A DNA stretch of 45,964 nucleotides from positions 1-45,964 of the forward strand of contig NZ_JNJG01000011.1 of NCBI RefSeq assembly GCF_000702705.1, read 5' to 3'. The notes under the pieces are model-generated. The model did not search any database, was not told where the DNA came from, and saw nothing but the letters and a program-made list of their open reading frames with translations. This DNA comes from Mycoplasma simbae ATCC 49888. Its GTDB lineage: Bacteria > Bacillota_I > Bacilli_A > Mycoplasmatales > Metamycoplasmataceae. Shown here in pieces: positions 11,662 to 21,168 of this stretch (positions within the stretch are counted from its first letter, which is position 1; each line of letters opens with the position of its first letter). The position numbers were made by a program, and so were the translations under genes.

Positions 11662-11822
11662 CGACTATAGCACCAATGGTAACCAAAGAGCAACAAACTG
11701 TTATGAATTGTTGCCATTATTTTTCTACGCCTAGAAAAATAATTCGGCCATCTTATCCTTTCAATAGGTTCTTAGCACGCCTGCTCCACTATTTACTAAT
11801 ATAGAAAGCTCCTCTATAGTTC
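11662..11822 (-). ncRNA. Lysine riboswitch-like (L-box) aptamer in the oppABCDF leader
   Basis: The minus strand folds as a closed aptamer: P1 ACTATAG/CTATAGT (ends at about 11822 and 11664); AGAGGAGC right after P1 5'; GGTGCTATAG at the 3' side; GAAAGGATAAGATGGCCGAA in the core; a perfect 11-bp hairpin TTATTTTTCTA/TAGAAAAATAA; then TGGC and a CAACAA/TTGTTG hairpin. The blocks AGAGGnGC, GAAAGG, GCCGAA and GnGCTAT in this order match the lysine riboswitch consensus (Rfam RF00168) as I remember it. Lysine binding would act on the downstream terminator and so on peptide import. Ligand identity is inferred from sequence only. Confidence 0.62.
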
Positions 11823-11825
11823 TTT

Positions 11826-11861
11826 AGAAAAAAGCAGGTTTTATATTTTTTACCTGCTTTT
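11826..11861 (-). terminator. Upstream terminator hairpin in the opp leader
   Basis: AAAAGCAGGT (11830-11839) pairs with ACCTGCTTTT (11852-11861), followed on the minus strand by TTTTTTC. It ends just before the aptamer, so it would stop transcripts begun farther upstream (a TATAAT, minus strand, lies at 11979-11984). A TATAAA in its loop could alternatively be a -10 for the aptamer transcript. Confidence 0.55.
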
Positions 11862-12096
11862 CACAAAAATAATTTTTATTTCATTCACAGGTATTAACTA
11901 AATAGAAATCGCGTGCATCGCCATTTCAATAATATTTTTAATACGTGTAAATGAATATACTTTTAACATAACATGGATATTATAAACACAAAAATTCAAA
12001 AATAAAAATATTTATTTAATTTTTTACGCTTAAATTCAAGGCATAATTATCAAAGCAAAATTATTACATTATAATAATATAAAATAAGGAGCAATG

Positions 12097-12984
12097 ATGG
12101 CATATAAACCAATTAATGACACCTCGACCATTGAAATTGTTAAATCAGGCAATGATCAAGTTTTAAGCGAAGACAAAAAAATAGTTCGTGACCCTAAAAA
12201 CCAAATTTCACCGAGAGTATATAGAGTAATTAGAACTGAAAAAAACATTAAATTGTTTAATTTGAGTTTTTCATATTTAATTATGCTTGCGGCCATTATT
12301 TTGTTTACGCTTGCATATTTACAAATCGGCGTTTTTGAGCAGCGTCAATTGGGTTATTTAATTGGCTTTGGTGTTGCTGGATTTATCTTTTTTGCACTTG
12401 GCACAAAAAATTTAATTGAAAATATTCAATGATCGCACACAATTCAACGCTATCGCGAAGCTATTCAAGCAGGTGATTATACTTCTTCCAATACTTTCCA
12501 CTTGGCATATCGCCAAATAATTCTTAAAGGTGTCAATTTAACTTGAATATTGATCTTTGTATTGACGTATTTAGGTTTATTTACCATTATTGTTTATGGG
12601 CTTTATTCAGCCAAAAATCTGGGTTATTCAAGTGCAGAAGTAGATGGGAGTTTTATAAAATTCAACATCAACTGAGAAGCAATCTTAGATAAAGGTTTTA
12701 AAAACACAAATGTATTTTGTTTAATTTGTTTAGCTATCATGGGGGCTTTAATTGCTTTTTACATCATTATGCGTTTAATTGATAAAAAACGTTTGGCAGA
12801 TTTGGATGATTTTTTAGGCGAAAGAAGCGTTGAAATTCATGAACAAATCAATAAAGCTAAAAAAGATCGCAACAAAGCTTGAATGATTGCTTACTTTGTA
12901 ATTGTCGCTTTAACAATACTTTTACCACTAGCAATCATTTTAGTGGGTGTATGAAGAGGAATTAAAAAAAGAAAAAATAAATAA
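12097..12984 (+). CDS. Four-TM membrane protein, possibly MSC_0882 family
   Basis: 295 aa. Two adjacent ATGs (12094, 12097) follow AAGGAG; the second has the better spacing and is chosen. About 75 polar N-terminal residues, then four membrane segments in two pairs (YLIMLAAIILFTLAYL, LIGFGVAGFIFFALG, then FIFVLTYLGLFTIIVYGL and VFCLICLAIMGALIAFYII), a charged loop, and a fifth hydrophobic segment before the basic C terminus (RGIKKRKNK). Several TGA Trp codons. It resembles the mycoplasma-specific uncharacterised membrane family named after MSC_0882, from memory only. Monocistronic, with its own terminator. Confidence 0.75.
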
Positions 12985-13028
12985 AAAACTCTTCATTAAT
13001 ACACAAAAATATACAAAAAATTTTAGTT

Positions 13029-13057
13029 ATCACTCCTTAACTGGAGTGATTTTTTTA
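13029..13057 (+). terminator. Intrinsic terminator
   Basis: ATCACTCC/GGAGTGAT stem (13029-13036, 13043-13050) followed by seven T. Ends the membrane protein gene transcript. The remaining gap to 13261 carries a plausible TATAAT (about 13169) for the following lipoproteins and nothing else I recognise. Confidence 0.85.
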
Positions 13058-13261
13058 TGTGTGTTATATTTTAACGAGAAAAGCAAATTTACTATTGTTG
13101 ATCTTTTTTTGTTTATGATAATGTAGCGCGACCAATCAGCGCCATACAATCCTAAAGTAAATAATAAAGAGTATAATTTAATTATATTAATACATTACAC
13201 CTCTAATTTGCTGAGCACCTTAAAAAGAATCTTACATTACTATCTCATACGGAGGTTATAT

Positions 13262-14491
13262 ATGAAAATTAATGCATTATGAGTGGCATCTACGGCACCA
13301 TTTATTCCAGCTTTAACTGTCTCGTGCAATCACAAAAATGAGTTCGAAAAAATTGTTTATAACAAATTTGGCTTTAGCATTAATGAAGATGTTATTCGAA
13401 AATTTTTATCTAGAAATAATTTTAGATATCCTGAAATAATATCGCAAATAAACACTGAGGATGACAAAATCAAGGAGTTATTTGCACAATTTTATGACGT
13501 AATTAGTAATCCTAAATATATATGAACAAAAAATATTCCTTCTACTGAGCAAGAATATATTTCCTTGTTAAATTTAATTTCAAATAAGAATGAGTTTTAT
13601 AAAAATTTACCAACTTATGGAGCTTTAGATTTTCTTGATACACAAAAAATCGATAAATCAGATTCAAAATTAAATACATATAATTTCTTGGAACATCTTA
13701 AAGCAATTATAACCAATAAAAACCAAAATCTTTTGGCAATAGCATCTACTAAATACGTGTATGAAACACTGAAAAATATTGACAAAATTCAAAATTATTC
13801 AACAATTGCATATCAACTAAATGACAAGTCATATTATTACAAAACTCCATATAGATTTGAATTTATCCAAGTGCAAAATCCCGTTGGCGTTTCAAGGGAG
13901 ATTAATAATATAAATCTTTTTAATCATTACAAAGAGTTTGCATTACAAAATGAACAAATTTATTCTAAAAACATTAATAATAAGCCTAGTTATTATTTAA
14001 GTTTTGACATATTAAAACATTTTGATTTAGATGATTTATATGTTGCTGTAAACGTAGAGAAAACAACTACAAATAAAAAATTTATAAGCTTAACAATCAA
14101 TTACCTGCCACAACCGAAAGAATTTGCAGTTTTTAGAGAACTTGCTGAGAAAAACAAATATAAAAAAGAATTAGTGAAAAGCGCTGATGTACAAACATTA
14201 CAACTTAATTTAACAAAAATATTATCAAAATTTAATATTGATCAAAGTGAGTTAAACACAAGTGTTATTGAATTGTCAGCAATAAATTTATTTAAAAATA
14301 ATTTAACACTTAAACCGCGAACCCCTGGTGGATTTGATTTATACACTGACTATAGAGAAAGATTCAACAAAAATAAAGGTTTAATGCTAGCTTCGCAATC
14401 TTCTTATGATTTGGGAACCATGGGCTCTAATGAATGAAATAATTTGTATAAATATATTGAGACTAAAAACATATATGGAAACAGATTTTAG
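13262..14491 (+). CDS. Lipoprotein, function unknown (first of a tandem pair)
   Basis: 409 aa; ATG at 13262 with CGGAGG upstream; TAG at 14489-14491. Short signal peptide with lipobox ALTVSC, lipidated Cys22; exported and anchored to the outer face of the membrane. The mature part is rich in Asn, Lys, Tyr and Leu, with no motif I recognise. Three TGA Trp codons (ALW, YIW, NEW). Same size and similar signal peptide as the next gene, 8 nt downstream, so the two may be paralogues in one operon. Likely lineage-specific surface protein. Confidence 0.85.
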
Positions 14492-14499
14492 GAGAAATA

Positions 14500-15759
14500 A
14501 TGAAGCATAAATTATTTATAACTCCAATATTAGCAACTGCTCCGCTTATAATTACAGGTTGCAATCATAATAAACAACAAAATAGCAATTTAGAGGAGCG
14601 CGGCGATCAAAAAGTTTACACTCAAATTTTAAATAATCTGGAAATAAAATCAGATTGAACCAATCTTAAAAAAATATATGATGAAGAATCATCTTTTAAA
14701 CAATTGTTAAACTTAAGTTTGTTAAATCATAATGACGTTTATAAAACTAATCTTAAACAATCAATAAATCAAGTGTTGGACAATGAAAATGAAAGTGAAA
14801 ATAAATATTTTGCTAAATCTTATTTGAGATTTTTAAGATTGCATAAATATTATTCACAGTTTAACTATACACTTACGCCATTAAATCAATTTACTGTAGC
14901 TAATAATACAAGTGAATTTGAAAAAGCAAAAAAATTCGATATTTCGGATGAGTTACGTCAAATACAAAAATTAGAAAAAATAGGCAAAAGAGATGGCAAA
15001 TCTTATGATTGACATACGATAAAGCTTAATGCTTATGAAATGCTAAGAACGCTTTTTAAACGCAACAACGATTCGAACATAGGGTTATATAATATTTACA
15101 AACAACTCGATATAGATGATTATAATAACGAGTTCAAATTAACTTCATTTTATAATCCATTCAAAAATTATAGACCTATTGAATCCCCCTTTGTTACAGC
15201 GGATTGTAAAAACCGTGTTGTATTTGAAGAAAAGGTCCGCGGGTTTAAGGTAATCAATTCTAATCTCTTTACCAATAACAACAATAATATATTAACTATC
15301 AATCTTGAAGCTAAGTACAACATAGAAGATATATATTTAAAAATAGATAATAGTAACGACAATAATTCAAAAAATTTGTATTTTATTTCTATAATTCACT
15401 TCCCTTCAGTGCCCTCATATAATGAATTTATAAATGTTTATAAAAAAACTGATGAAAGTGCACAAATTCACACAGTAAACATTGATATCAATAGACTTTT
15501 CAATCTAAATGAGAACGCTGTTTCACAAAACTATTATTTTCTAGATACTTTTGAAATTTTTTCACAATTAAAGCCCAACTACCTAATTGATTATTATGGT
15601 AAATCATTATCATTTTTTAGTTTTGAAAATAATAATGAAAGCAAAAACTTTTTATATTCACCAGAAAATCTAAGATACAATTCGATAATCAAATCTGATG
15701 AAGAGTTAAGAAAACTTCTTATTGATATCTATAATGCTGGTTATAAATGTAACGTCTAA
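14500..15759 (+). CDS. Lipoprotein, function unknown (second of the pair)
   Basis: 419 aa; ATG at 14500, GGAG eight bases before; TAA at 15757-15759. Lipobox LIITGC, Cys21. Like its neighbour it is Asn/Lys/Tyr-rich and shows the same order of features: a helical first half, then a mixed second half with an 'N-I-E-D-I/L-Y-L' type segment (N-L-D-D-L-Y-V in the first protein) followed by a strand and a P-S-V-P-S-Y-N-E-F / P-Q-P-K-E-F segment. That shared pattern suggests duplication followed by divergence. Followed by a terminator. Confidence 0.85.
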
Positions 15760-15796
15760 AGTAAAAATTTAAACAAAATAATGTACTATTTACAAG

Positions 15797-15828
15797 CCGA
15801 CTTAGCCAATATACTAGTCGGTTTTTTA
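15797..15828 (+). terminator. Terminator after the lipoprotein pair
   Basis: CCGACT (15797-15802) pairs with AGTCGG (15816-15821), followed by TTTTTTATA. Confidence 0.75.
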
Positions 15829-15833
15829 TATAA

Positions 15834-15858
15834 ATAAAACAACACTCTTGAGAGTGTT
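15834..15858 (-). terminator. Terminator after tRNA-Leu
   Basis: AACACTC (15841-15847) pairs with GAGTGTT (15852-15858); on the minus strand it is followed by GTTTTATTT. It ends the tRNA transcript. Confidence 0.65.
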
Positions 15859-15874
15859 GAGGTGAAAATTCATA

Positions 15875-15958
15875 TGGTACCCAAGACAGGACTTGAACCT
15901 GCACGGATTTCTCCAGTAGATTTTGAGTCTACGGTGTCTACCATTCCACCACTTGGGC
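15875..15958 (-). tRNA. tRNA-Leu (anticodon CAA)
   Basis: Minus strand begins GCCCAAGTGG and ends CTTGGGTACCA, a 7-bp acceptor stem with encoded CCA. Anticodon stem GTAGA/TCTAC encloses loop CTCAAAA, anticodon CAA, reading UUG. T arm has GGTTCAAGTCC. There is a variable arm typical of Leu tRNAs. 84 nt including CCA. Confidence 0.96.
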
Positions 15959-16028
15959 ATTTGCTATATTATTATAATTATTTTTTTATAATTAGGATAT
16001 AAATTTTTATATTCTTAGTGAGGTTAGG

Positions 16029-16805
16029 TTGGCAATTAAAACATTTTTTGACTTTTGCTCAGGTATTGGCGGGGGGGAGATTAGGCTTACAAGATACACG
16101 CGGCGCAATAATTTATAGCTTAATTAAAACACTAATTGCTAAGCGAACTAAATATTTTATCTTTGAAAATGTTAAAGGTTTAAGCCACCACGATGGTGGT
16201 AAAACAATAAAAATAATCACAGAATGAATCGATCAAGCAGGATATAACCTCTATACAAAAGTTTTAAACAGCGTAGATTTTGTGTTCCTCAAAAACGCGA
16301 ACGAATCTATTTAGTTGGCGTGCGTAAAGATATTGATACAGGCAAATTTTGATTTGATTTGCCTTTGGCAAACCAATATAATTTTGAAGATTTTATTGAT
16401 AAAAGCAATGATCTAGAGCTAGATATCAATAATTCAACATTTCAAAGATATCTAAATAATAAATATACCCAAGGCAAAATTGATTTAGACTCAATTTTAC
16501 AAACAAATAATTTAGTTATTGACACACTTCAATCGGATTTGAGATTAAGCAATAACACGCTTCCGACCTTAAGAGTAGGCAGACATGATCTATATAATGT
16601 AAAAAATAAACATATATACAAACTAAACGGCGTTGAAGCTTCAAAATTGCAATGTTTTGGCGAAAAATACACACAAATGTACAAAAATTCAAATATTTCC
16701 TTTGCCGTAATAATGCGTCAAACAGCTAATGTGATGACTGTAAATGTTATTGAACATATAGCAAAAATATTGGTTAATTGCCAAAGCACATGAAAATATG
16801 CTTAG
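16029..16805 (+). pseudogene. Broken C5-cytosine DNA methyltransferase
   Basis: Reading from TTG at 16029 gives motif I (TFFDFCSGIGGG), then seven G at 16071-16077 shift the frame by +1; with six G the text continues GGGRLGLQDTRG. The part after it (QDTRG) normally follows the catalytic Pro-Cys motif, so motifs II-IV (about 60-70 residues with the catalytic Cys) are deleted, the break joining GGRLGL-like and GLQDTRG-like sequence. ENVKGL (motif VI) is present. Near 16290 one base is missing before VPQKRERIYLVGV (motif VIII), restoring the original frame. The end has motif IX/X remnants (KLQCFGEKY, TVNVIEHIAK). Start and end are in the same frame, consistent with two later single-base changes. 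Cannot be catalytic. Confidence 0.85.
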
Positions 16806-16896
16806 TATGAATAAACACTTATTTGTATCTATAATTAAACTCGCTAAATAAATCCACAAAATTAATATAAATCTACTATACTACAAAACAAGTTTT

Positions 16897-16943
16897 ATTG
16901 AACTTTTATTGAAAGATGAGTAAATTTTCAATAAAAGTTCAAT
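16897..16943. repeat. 18-bp perfect inverted repeat
   Basis: Arms ATTGAACTTTTATTGAAA (16897-16914) and its exact complement (16926-16943) around an 11-base spacer. No T run follows on either strand, so it is not a plain terminator; it may be a junction or element end left where foreign DNA entered next to the dead methyltransferase. Confidence 0.7.
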
Positions 16944-16950
16944 AACTATA

Positions 16951-17046
16951 CAAAGAAAGGGCGGTGATGCTGGTCGCAAAAGTGCGCAAATGTTGCAATT
17001 TAAAATTGACCCACATTTAATCACCGATGATACAAAATGCCAATAG
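16951..17046 (+). pseudogene. C-terminal fragment of an unidentified gene
   Basis: An open frame with protein-like composition (QRKGGDAGRKSAQ, LQFKIDPHLITDD, ending KCQ) runs to TAG at 17044-17046 and overlaps the tmcAL start by 10 nt, as a true upstream operon gene would. It has no start: upstream, in the same frame, the sequence runs into the inverted repeat and a stop at 16921. I take it as the 3' end of a gene whose front was lost. Parent family not recognised. Confidence 0.45.
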
Positions 17047-17933
17047 GAATAGTTGCTGAATATAATCCTTTCCACAATGGCCATATTCGCCAAATAAATT
17101 GAATTAAAGAAAATTTTCCCAATGAGAAAATTATCGTCGTTATGAGTGATAAATTTAGTCAACGTGGTGAATACACTATTGCTTCTTTTAGAGCTCGTAA
17201 AGCCATAGCTAAAAAATATGGTGTAAATAAAGTTATTAAGCTAAAATTTGAACAAACAGTTCAGGCGGCACACATATTTGCTTATCATAGCGTCATAGCT
17301 TTACACAAAGCAGGCGTGGATAAAATTGTGTTTGGTTCAGAATCTAGCGATGTAGAAGCCATGTATAAAATTGCTAATATTTTGAAGCAAAATGAACAAA
17401 ATTTCAATCATATTATTCGTAGATATATCAAAAAAGAAAAGCTAGCTTACCCAAAAGCTTTCGCTTTGGCGCTGCAAGAATTAAGTGGACAAAGCTACAC
17501 AATGCCTAACGATATTTTAGGTTTTGAATATATCAAAACCATTGTCAATAATAACTTAAATATCAAGGCCTATTCAATTCAGCGCAATATTGATTTTCAT
17601 GCTAATAAGCCTAATGAAACATATGCGTCAGCTTCGTGATTAAGAGAACAACTTAGATTAAACAAGGATATTAGCAAATACTCGCCAATGAAAATCAAAA
17701 AACCACGTTTTATTGATCAAAAATACTCAAAATTTATTAAAATTTTAACTAAAACACCTAAACATAAGCTTCAGCAAATACCTTTAGTTAGCGAAGGAAT
17801 TGAAAATTTATTACTTAAAAACGCAAACCAAAACGATTACAATTCTTTTGTTGATGCTTGTGTTTCTAAACGTTATACTGCTAGCAGAATTAAGCGTATA
17901 ATAGCATGAATATTAAACAAAAAATGAAAGTAG
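17037..17933 (+). CDS. tmcAL: tRNA(Met) cytidine acetate ligase (TmcAL/YlbM-like nucleotidyltransferase)
   Basis: 298 aa; ATG at 17037, TAG at 17931-17933. Begins MPIGIVAEYNPFHNGH, the TmcAL signature; HNGH is the nucleotide-binding HxGH motif. VMSDKFSQRGE and the conserved KIVFGSES and ASRIKRI (close to the C terminus) also fit. The family makes N4-acetylcytidine at the wobble base of elongator tRNA-Met from acetate and ATP. The protein is about 100 residues shorter than B. subtilis TmcAL (about 415 aa), perhaps usual in reduced genomes. TGA Trp codons present. No clear ribosome site; it overlaps the gene fragment upstream, so it may once have been coupled to it. Confidence 0.85.
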
Positions 17934-17938
17934 GCAAG

Positions 17939-18175
17939 ATGAAAAAAATTATTATGGGTACAAACATCAATGTGAATGCAAGTATTGATGCAATGCAAAG
18001 ACAATTAGATGATTTATGAGAACATGGTCACAATGATGTTTTATTACATTTTATTGATCAAAATGACTTAAGTTTATGAAATAAAACGTTAGCTTATCTA
18101 GACCAAAACAAAGAAGAATTTAGCTACCAAATCGTTAAAGAACACAGCGAAATAATTGTTAATTTTGAAATTTAA
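17939..18175 (+). CDS. Small conserved-looking protein, function unknown
   Basis: 78 aa; ATG at 17939, five bases after the tmcAL stop, with AGGCAAG weakly upstream; TAA at 18173-18175. Reads MKKIIMGTNINVNASIDAMQ..., with TGA Trp in LWEHG and SLWNK. No membrane segment or signal. Codon use and coupling to tmcAL argue for a real gene; family not recognised. Confidence 0.65.
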
Positions 18176-18203
18176 TTTTATAAATTAACAATTATTTTTT
18201 ATT
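18154..18203 (+). terminator. Terminator overlapping a gene end
   Basis: AATTGTTAATTT (18154-18165) pairs with AAATTAACAATT (18182-18193), followed by ATTTTTTATTTTG. The first arm lies inside the coding end of the 78-aa gene. Confidence 0.7.
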
Positions 18204-18274
18204 TTGTTTGACCAAAATATACATTTTATAGGTATATACGCTTAAAAATAAATTTCAATAATAAATCAAATCAA

Positions 18275-18420
18275 AAAAGGCTCTTGTGTTAAAATTTAAG
18301 AGCAATATTTAATTGCAGAAAGTAGATTACATCTCACCTGATGGCCATAGCCTTGGGTTTCTAGCTACAATTAAAATTTTTTTAGTGTAGTTTAGAAGTG
18401 GGATACCACTTTTATTTTAT
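18275..18420 (+). promoter_or_regulatory. L20-type autoregulatory leader of the infC operon
   Basis: A long untranslated leader before infC contains GCAGAAAGTAGATTACATCTCACCTG-type sequence (18316-18341) with a GTAG/CTAC closing pair (18322, 18364), and ends in a terminator-like stem AAGTGG/CCACTT (18396-18401, 18406-18411) with a T-rich tail. In Firmicutes the infC-rpmI-rplT leader binds ribosomal protein L20, which causes termination. The gene order downstream supports this; I infer the class from position and remembered consensus. Confidence 0.65.
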
Positions 18421-18450
18421 TTTCAATTTATCTATTATTAAGGAGTTATT

Positions 18451-19092
18451 ATTCAACCAACAAACGCAAAAAATAAAAAGCCTGTAGCAGAACACATGAT
18501 TAACTCAAATATTCCATTTGCCAAAGTATTTTTAATTGGTCCAGATGGAGACAAAATTGGAGTTAAGCCTACTCGTGAAGCAATCGAAATCGCTCGTGAG
18601 TACAAAATGGACTTAGTTTTAATTAGTGTTGAACCTAAACCAATTGCTAGAATTTTAGATTATGGTAAGTTCAAATACGAAAGAAAGAAAAAACAAAAAG
18701 CTGCTAAGGAAAAACAAACAATTATTCAAAACCGTCAAATTCGTTTAACAGTAATGATTGGTGAGCACGATTTACAAGTTAAAGCTCGTAAAGCCAGAGA
18801 ATTCTTGCTAGATGGTGATAGATTAAAAGTTAGTCTTAAATACCGTGGACGTGAAATTGCGCGTCCCGAATTAGGACACGACACAATTAATCGTTTCTAC
18901 CAACTTTTAGAAGATATTGCCGACATTACCAAAGAAGCAACGCTAGTGAATAGTAAATTTTTGGATTTATATATTCAACCTAACAAAGTTAAGGTTGCAA
19001 GATATAAAAAAGAAAATAATATAGTAGATAAAAACGCTACAAAAACAGATTCTGCAGAATCTTCAGATGAAAATGAAGATGATGAAGAATAA
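18451..19092 (+). CDS. infC: Translation initiation factor IF-3, predicted AUU start
   Basis: 213 aa from ATT at 18451, placed five bases after AAGGAG (18440-18445). The first ATG (18496) has no ribosome site and would remove 15 residues; ATT at 18448 is also in frame but too close to the site. Rare AUU-type starts are the hallmark of infC, letting IF-3 repress its own translation. The N-terminal domain shows INSNIPFAKVFLIGPDGDKIG, the linker is Lys-rich (KYERKKKQKAAKEK), and the C-terminal domain has VSLKYRGRE-like sequence. The acidic C terminus (DENEDDEE) is unusual but seen in mycoplasmas. Binds 30S and checks the initiator tRNA. Confidence 0.93.
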   Translation: MQPTNAKNKKPVAEHMINSNIPFAKVFLIGPDGDKIGVKPTREAIEIAREYKMDLVLISVEPKPIARILDYGKFKYERKKKQKAAKEKQTIIQNRQIRLTVMIGEHDLQVKARKAREFLLDGDRLKVSLKYRGREIARPELGHDTINRFYQLLEDIADITKEATLVNSKFLDLYIQPNKVKVARYKKENNIVDKNATKTDSAESSDENEDDEE

Positions 19093-19105
19093 TTAAGGAG
19101 TAATT

Positions 19106-19294
19106 ATGCCTAAAATGAAGACAAAAAGTGCTCTAAAAAAACGTATCAAAGTAACAGGTACAGGTAAAGTTTTAAGAGAGCAAGCATATCGTTCACACCT
19201 AGCCCAAAATAAATCAACCAAACAAAAACGTCAAGCACGTAAATCTGTTCAAATGCACGCATCTGACATCAAAAGATTCAAAGGTTTATTTTAA
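19106..19294 (+). CDS. rpmI: 50S ribosomal protein L35
   Basis: 62 aa, [21 protein letters not shown] start and GLF end, the classic L35 sequence; ATG at 19106 with AAGGAG upstream. Between infC and rplT as usual. Confidence 0.97.
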   Translation: MPKMKTKSALKKRIKVTGTGKVLREQAYRSHLAQNKSTKQKRQARKSVQMHASDIKRFKGLF

Positions 19295-19336
19295 TAACCT
19301 ATTTATTCAATTTTAAATTAAAGAAAGAAGGAAACT

Positions 19337-19687
19337 ATGAGAGTTAAAGGCGGAACAGTTACAAGAGCTAGAAGAAAAAAATGATTAAAACTAGCTAAAG
19401 GATATTTTGGACACAAATCAATCGGTTACAAAGTTGCAAAACAAGCCGTAGTTAAATCATGAACATATGCATTTAGAGACCGTAAACAAGTAAAACGTAA
19501 CTTTAGAAAACTATGAATCGCACGTATTAATGCATCAACTAGAGCTCAAGGAGTTACATACTCACAATTCATCAATGGTCTAAAAAGAGCAAACATTACA
19601 ATTAATAGAAAAATGCTTTCAGAATTAGCAATTAACGAACCTAAAGTATTTTCATCATTAGTTGAAATTGCTAAAGACGCAAAATAA
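19337..19687 (+). CDS. rplT: 50S ribosomal protein L20
   Basis: 116 aa; ATG at 19337 after AAGAAGGAAAC; TAA at 19685-19687. [15 protein letters not shown] start; four Trp residues are TGA (19381 onwards), which hides the gene under the standard code. Contains the conserved [13 protein letters not shown] and ARINA segments. Assembles early on 23S rRNA and is the probable autorepressor acting on the leader. Confidence 0.96.
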
Positions 19688-19691
19688 TGTC

Positions 19692-19720
19692 AACAACTAG
19701 CTAAAACTAGTTGTTTTTTA
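19692..19720 (+). terminator. Terminator after rplT
   Basis: ACAACTAG/CTAGTTGT stem (19693-19700, 19707-19714) followed by TTTTTTA. Confidence 0.85.
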
Positions 19721-19863
19721 TTGCTACTGTTGAAAAAATCTACAAAAATACTAATTTATTCCTTTTTGGTATTTTTGATTGCAACAGTTTATATTATTTC
19801 ATAATATAATTAAGGCAGATATAGATATTCTGTATCGCTGTTATAAATAAAATAGGAGATATT

Positions 19864-21168
19864 ATGAAACATAAATGAATGCTAACCTTGGCTAGCGTAT
19901 CTGCAGTTAGTGCATTACCGATGGTAGCGGTTGCTTGCGGACAAGAAAATAAATACACACACCCTAAAGCACCAGTGGAAAGCGTTACAGATATTAAACT
20001 AGACGCTAAATATAACTTAACCGACGAAGCAAAAGCTAGTGTTAAAAAAATTGTAATGATTAATGATGGTGGTGACATTAACGACAAATCATTTAACCAA
20101 TCTGCATGAGAAGGACTTTTAACCTTTGCAAACGTACAAAACAAACTACCATACGACAAATATGACGTATTGGAAGTTAAAGATGAAGCGTATGCTCAAG
20201 CATATACAGCAGCTTTAAATGCTGGATATAACGTTTGAATCGTGCCAGGATTTTTACACTCACAACACATTGGCGAATTTTTGAAAAAACCTGAAAACTT
20301 AGCAAAAGCTAAACAATTAGGTATAAAAATGATTGGTGCAGACTACTCATTAGATTTACAAGGACATGGTGTATTCCAAAACTTTAAAACTAAAGAAGCA
20401 GCCTTTGCAGCAGGATATGCAGCCGCAGCCTTTTTATCAAATGAAACTAATGCAGCTGATAGAACATTTGCAAGTTTTGGTGGTGGTGCCTTTGCCGGAG
20501 TTACAGACTTTAACGAAGGATTCATGAAAGGTGTATACCACTGAAACAAAAAACAAACAGATGAAAACAAAAAAGTTCACTCAACATTAGCAACAGTTAA
20601 CTTAGGTGCAGGATTTGACACAGCTAAACCTGCAATGCAATCTGTTATTGATTCAGTAATGGCGACAAACCCTAAATTAATTTTACCGGTTGCAGGAGCT
20701 GCAACATACCAAGTTATGAAAGCAAGCAACTATGCTGGTAAATACGTTATTGGTGTCGATACTGACCAAGCTTTTGCAGCACCTTCTGGTAAAGAAACAT
20801 TCTTTACATCAATTTTGAAAAACTTAGGTCAATCAACATACGATGCAGTTAGCTTTTTAGCAACAACAGAAATTACCGATGCAAATAAAGCAACTTTAGG
20901 TACAGCTGAAGCTAATGGTGACTACAATAAAGATGGTGGTTTTGCTGAAAAATGAGTTGATATTTCAGTAACTCACATCGAAGAAGCAACTAAAAAAGCA
21001 CTGGCAACAAAAGCTATTGAAGATGGTAAAGCAGCCTTTCTAGCTCTAAGTGCAGAAGAAAAAGAATGACTATACTCAGGTAAAGCTGCAATTGGTGGCG
21101 AAGAAATCGCAGATTTACAAACACGTATGAATACTCTTGCCGAAATGCTAACTAAAAAAAATAGCTAG
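19864..21168 (+). CDS. BMP-family (P48-like) nucleoside-binding lipoprotein
   Basis: 434 aa; ATG at 19864 after AGGAGAT; TAG at 21166-21168. Lipobox MVAVAC with Cys25. The mature part carries the BMP/Med family pattern: VMINDGGDINDKSFNQSA at the start of the first lobe, GYNVWIVPGF, GIKMIGADYS, a Gly/Ala-rich helix (FAAGYAAAAFL), FASFGGGAFAGVTDF and YVIGVDTDQ. This is the family of M. fermentans P48/MALP-404 and of BmpA/PnrA, which bind purine nucleosides. Four membrane-transport genes follow in one operon. Mycoplasmas cannot make nucleobases, so such importers are central. TGA Trp codons throughout. Confidence 0.92.

Noticed and set aside
11662-11822. RNase P RNA, tmRNA or SRP RNA
   Set aside because: The conserved cores of these RNAs are absent, while lysine aptamer blocks occur in the right order next to a terminator and oppA.
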